DNA from: Adiantum capillus-veneris
Taxonomy: Eukaryota > Streptophyta > Polypodiopsida > Polypodiales > Pteridaceae
Length of the DNA stretch: 64,000 nt
Reading direction: 5' to 3'
Assembly (NCBI GenBank): GCA_014529385.2
Contig: CM043950.1
Coordinates: 74,223,935 to 74,287,934 of the forward strand
In this document: in pieces, positions 60,292-64,000 of the stretch
How positions within the stretch are numbered: the first letter of the stretch is position 1
How the letters are laid out: each line of letters starts with the position of its first letter
Translations under genes and position numbers: made by a program
The notes under the pieces: generated by a model
Databases searched by the model: none
What the model was told of the DNA's origin: nothing
What the model saw: the letters and a program-made list of their open reading frames with translations, nothing else

Positions 60292-61479
60292 ATCCCATCC
60301 GGCACGAGATGCATGTCCCTCTGCAATTCCACTTGCTGCCTTTGGTGGTCGTCCTGCGAAGATCCATTGACTCCGTAAATGTCTCAATATTTGGCTGTAA
60401 GGTTGCTTGACATACAATGCCTGAGCCTCCTCATTTGCAATGGCAGATATAGCAGTTGCAACAAATGGAGGAGCATTCACAACAATGCGAGCCTTTCTAA
60501 ATTTATACACGCTAATCAGTCTTTCAAAGATCTCTTTGTTGTTTTGTTCATTGTGAAGCAAAACTTTTGCAGCATAGATTGAATGCTGCCCATCAAGAAT
60601 CCAATAATGATAATCTTTAATTTTTTGCTCCTCTACCTCTTCTACTGCCAAAGGAGTCCCCTTCTTTGATTTTGCATTTCGAACAGGCATCAAATATGCA
60701 CATGCTGCAGGCTTGGTCGTACTCCGTGAAAATCCAAATAACACACTTTCAGCGTGTTTTTTATCCATAATACGTGCATTATAGTGATCAGGAGCAAGCC
60801 AACAATTTTGAATAGGGATATCAAATTCCCTATATTGGAAAGGAAAATAATTTATGTACTTATTCATTCCACCTGTATCTTTTTCTTGTCCTTTCATGGC
60901 CTCAGCTTCTAAAACATCTGGATCCACAATTCTCATCTTTGACATTGAACCCTCTGTTGATGAGGATGCCAAAGATGCCTTGTCTACATCCAAAATGGAG
61001 CTAGTTCGCTTAGCTTCTACTTTCTGCACTTTTGCTTGCTTCTTTGTGGATGGTGGTCGTGAAGCTTTCACCTTTTTTCGTTGTAGTGTGGCAATGATGG
61101 AGCTTTGAAGTTGATCTGCTGTGATATTTGGATTTGATTCTGCAAACTTCCATCCTCGAGAAAACATTGTCTCTTCTTTGTTTCTAGACATGCGCTCCAA
61201 TGCATATGCTCCTGGAGATAGTTGAAATTCTAGATTCATTGGAACTAGAATGTCAATGCATTCCACCTCTGGATGACTATCAACTACAGAGACAGATGCT
61301 TCCACAACTTGTCCAACATCTTCAAACAAGCTGTCATTATCCTTTTTGGCAATAAATAGATGCACCTTATGAAATTGTGCACCCTCTATACCATGTATGT
61401 CCAAATACCATTTCCTAAGATCATTGCAAGTATAGTCAACTGAGACAGCAACCCTTGCAACCTGTCTTTTTGGAGCCAT
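60292..61479 (-). CDS. ParB-like domain exon (5' part of the same gene)
   Basis: The start is ATG at 61479 (MAPKRQVARVAVSVDY), directly after an acceptor TTTTTGTTTCAG (ends 61485), so there is a 5' untranslated intron or exon upstream. Residues about 1-130 form an unknown N-terminal domain; 130-200 are basic and Ser-rich (KKVKASRPPSTKKQAKV). From about 230 a ParB/sulfiredoxin-like pattern appears: NCWLAPDHYNARIM, ACAYLMPV, then YHYWILDGQHSIYAAKVLL, equivalent to the GxxR or DGQHR loop of ParB-like proteins, and ARIVVNAPPFVATAISAIANE. Such domains bind or nick DNA or use nucleotides in bacteria and phages, often next to N4/N6 methyltransferases, which is the arrangement here. Confidence 0.6.
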
Positions 61480-61555
61480 CTTTCCTGAAACAAAAAAAAC
61501 CAAATGTTATTTTAACATATACTTTTTTGTAATGGATTAAGTTTGTGTGAATACA
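61480..61555 (-). other. 5' untranslated region / intron end
   Basis: Polypyrimidine tract and acceptor before the start codon; unique sequence up to the satellite boundary. Confidence 0.4.
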
Positions 61556-64000
61556 AGTTCCACCACTTGTTCAAGCTAGATCTAAGCAAGTATACATAGT
61601 GATCATTTAAGTAGTAAACTAAGGGAAGGGAGAAGTAAGGTCCACCACTTGTCCAAGCTTAGCTCTAGACAACATGGAGAGATTGGAGGTCTACTAATTG
61701 TCTAATATAGGCTAACTATATTGAAACATAGAGAGAAGCAAAGGTCCACCACTTGTCCAATCTAGGGTCCATTGAAACATGGAGAGAAGGATGCTCCACC
61801 ATTTGTCCAAAATAGGCTCCATTGAAACATGAAGAGAAACAAGATGCACCATGTCTTTGAGATGCTAGGCTCCATTGAAATACCTTAAACCCATGATATT
61901 TTGTATATGTGGGGTTTAAATTCAAGGTCCACCACTTGTCCAACCTATTATCCCTAGTAGCATGAGTGGTTTGGTCTCAAGATTCACCACTTTTCCACTC
62001 TATGTCATTATATTAAGAAGATCTGGGTGTTAAGGTCCACCACTTGTCCAACCTATAAGGCTATATCTTAAATGGTATTATTTACCACCACTTGGAATGC
62101 ACATGATGGGTTTTACATAGGGGTACGGTTCCAAGGTCCACCACTTGTCCAAGCTAACTCTATTGAAACATAGAGAGAATCAAAGGTCCACCACTTGTCC
62201 AAGCTAGGCTCCATTGAAACATGGAGAGAAGGATGCTCCACCATTTGTCCAAGCCAGGTTTGATTGAAACATGAAGAGAAGCAAGCTGCACCATGTCTCC
62301 AAAATGCTAGGCTCCATTGAAATATCTTAAACCCATGATATTTCGTACATGGGGGGTTTACATTCAAGGTCCACCACTTGTCCAACCTATTATCACTAGT
62401 AGCATGAGTGGTTTGATGTCAAGATTCACCACTTTTCTACTCTATGTCATTATATTAAGAAGATCTGGGTGTTAAGGTCCACCACTTGTCCAACCTATAA
62501 GGCTATATCTTAAAGGGTATTCTTTCTCACCACTTGGAATGACCATGATAGGTTTTACATGGGGGTTTGGTTCCAAGTTCCACCACTTGTCCAAGCTAAC
62601 TCTATTGAAACATAGAGAGAAGCAAAGGTCCACCACTTGTCTAAGCTAGGGTCCATTGAAACATGGAGAGAAGGATGCTCCACCATTTGTCCAAGATAGG
62701 CTCCATTGAAACATGAAGAGAAGCAAGCTGCACCATGTCTCCAAGATGCTAAGATCCATTGAAATACCTTAAACCCATGATATTTTGTACATGGGGAGTT
62801 TACATTCAAGGTCCACCACTTGTCCAACCTATTATCTCTAGTAGCATGAGTGGTTTGGTCTGAAGATTCACCACTTTTCCACTCTATGTCATTACGTTAA
62901 GAATATGTGGGTGTTAAGGTCGACCACTTGTCCAACCTATAAGGGTATATCTTAAAGGGTATTCTTTCTCACCACTTGAAATGTCCATGATATGTTTTAC
63001 ATGGGGGTTTGGCTCCAAGGTCCTCCACCTCTCCAAGCTAACTCTATTGAAACATAGAGAGAAACAAAGGTCCACCACTTGTCCAAGCTAGGCTCCATTG
63101 AAACATGGAGAGAAGGATCCTCTACCATTTGTCGAAGCTAACTCTATTGAAACATGGGGGGTTTACATTCAAGGTCCACCACTTGTCCAACCTATTAACG
63201 ATAGTAGCATGAGTGGTTTGGTCTCAAGATTCACCACTTTTTCACTCTATGTCATTATATTAAGAATATTTGGGTGTTAAGGTCCACCACTTGTCCAACC
63301 TATAAGGCTATATCTTAAGGGTTATTCTTTCTCACCACTTGGAGTGACCAGCATAGGTTTTACATGGGGGTTTTGTTTCAAGGTCCACCACTTGTCCAGG
63401 CTAACTCTATTGAAACATAGAGAGAATCAAAGGTCCACCACTTGTCCAAGCTAGGGTCCATTGAAACATGGAGAGAAGGATGCTCCACCATTTGTCCAAG
63501 ATACACTCCATTGAAACATGAAGAGAAGCAAGCTACACCATGTCTCCAAGATGCTAGGCTCCATTGAAATACCTCAAACCCATGATATTTTGTACATGGG
63601 GGGTTTACATTCAAGGTCCACCACTTGTCCAACCTATTATCTCTAGTAGCATTAGTGGTTTGGTCTCAAGATTCACCATTTTTCCACTCTATGTCATTCT
63701 ATTAAGAATATATGGGTGCTAAGGTCCACCACTTGTCCAACCTATAAGGCCATATCTTAAAGGTTATTCTTTCTCACCACTTGGAGTTACCAAGATAGGT
63801 TTTACATGGGAGTTTGGTTCCAAGGCCCACCACTTGTCCAAGCTAACTCTATTGAAACATAGAGAGAAGCAAAGGTCCACCACTTGTCCAAGCTAGGGTC
63901 CATTGAAACATGGAGAGAAGGATGCTCCACCATTTGTCCAAGATAGGCTCCATTGAAACATGAAGGGAAGCAATCTGCACCATGTCTCCAAGATTCTAGG
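61556..64000 (-). repeat. satellite block S3, 442-bp higher-order units
   Basis: GTGTTAAGGTCC recurs at about 62026, 62468, 62911, 63273 and 63714: spacings of 442, 443, 362 and 441 bp. Each unit holds eight or nine ~51-bp units. One unit lacks about 80 bp (near 63130). The 60-90-residue open frames with MDKWWTL are repeat artefacts. The block runs off the right edge. Confidence 0.95.

Noticed and set aside
61716-63632. Repeated 60-90-residue open frames (MDKWWTL..., FQWSLASWRHG) as a protein family
   Set aside because: They follow the satellite unit, recur with its period (442 bp, not divisible by three) and have no start context or codon bias.
45400-64000. Satellite as a CRISPR-like array
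   Set aside because: Spacers are repeated along with the units, and the host is a plant; it is satellite DNA.

Overview
The window looks like nuclear DNA of a land plant. The evidence is Ty1/copia and Ty3/gypsy LTR retrotransposons with the plant initiator-Met tRNA primer site, a chromodomain-bearing chromovirus, a Tat-type gypsy element with a second RNase H, GT-AG introns, AATAAA signals and a large amount of satellite DNA. A seed-free plant such as a fern or bryophyte is my guess from the style of the non-TE proteins; nothing in the sequence proves it.

Left part (1-31.7 kb). A decayed copia element on the minus strand fills 1-5285; its 3' LTR lies just outside the window. It is followed by remnants of a plus-strand host gene (5.3-6.0, 17.27-17.5, 19.3-20.1 and 29.05-30.2 kb). 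The last part encodes an FCP1/HAD-phosphatase-like domain. This gene is cut by an old Tat-like gypsy element (about 6039-17266), which itself carries a nested coding-free 2.2-kb LTR element (14070-16291, target duplication GAAAT), and by a young, almost intact chromovirus (20141-29049, target duplication ATGCC, two 1592-bp LTRs). Two blocks built from the palindrome TATGCTAATTAGCATA occupy the introns and flanks.

Middle part (31.7-45.4 kb). A minus-strand pseudogene (38884 to 32156) belongs to an uncharacterised family with DFAENY...QNE...HW and SDGxASQFK motifs. It is broken by a second copy of the coding-free LTR element (35870-38517, target duplication CATTC), by a 447-bp TIR element (32810-33256) and by stop codons; its intron holds the third palindrome block. 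Farther right are two fragmentary LTRs, GA microsatellites and unassigned sequence.

Right part (45.4-64 kb). A satellite built of ~51-bp units in ~440-bp higher-order units fills intergenic and intronic space. Embedded in it on the minus strand is a cluster: a gene whose exons encode a ParB-like domain, a DNA N4/N6-methyltransferase-like domain (motif IV lost, one A7 frameshift) and probably a SET domain; then an FCP1-like/SAP-like protein; then a second FCP1-like exon. Where I could define splice sites, most introns are phase 1, which suggests related modular genes. The ParB/methyltransferase/SET combination next to FCP1-like pseudophosphatases is the most unusual content of the window.

All calls come from reading the sequence; no database search was run.
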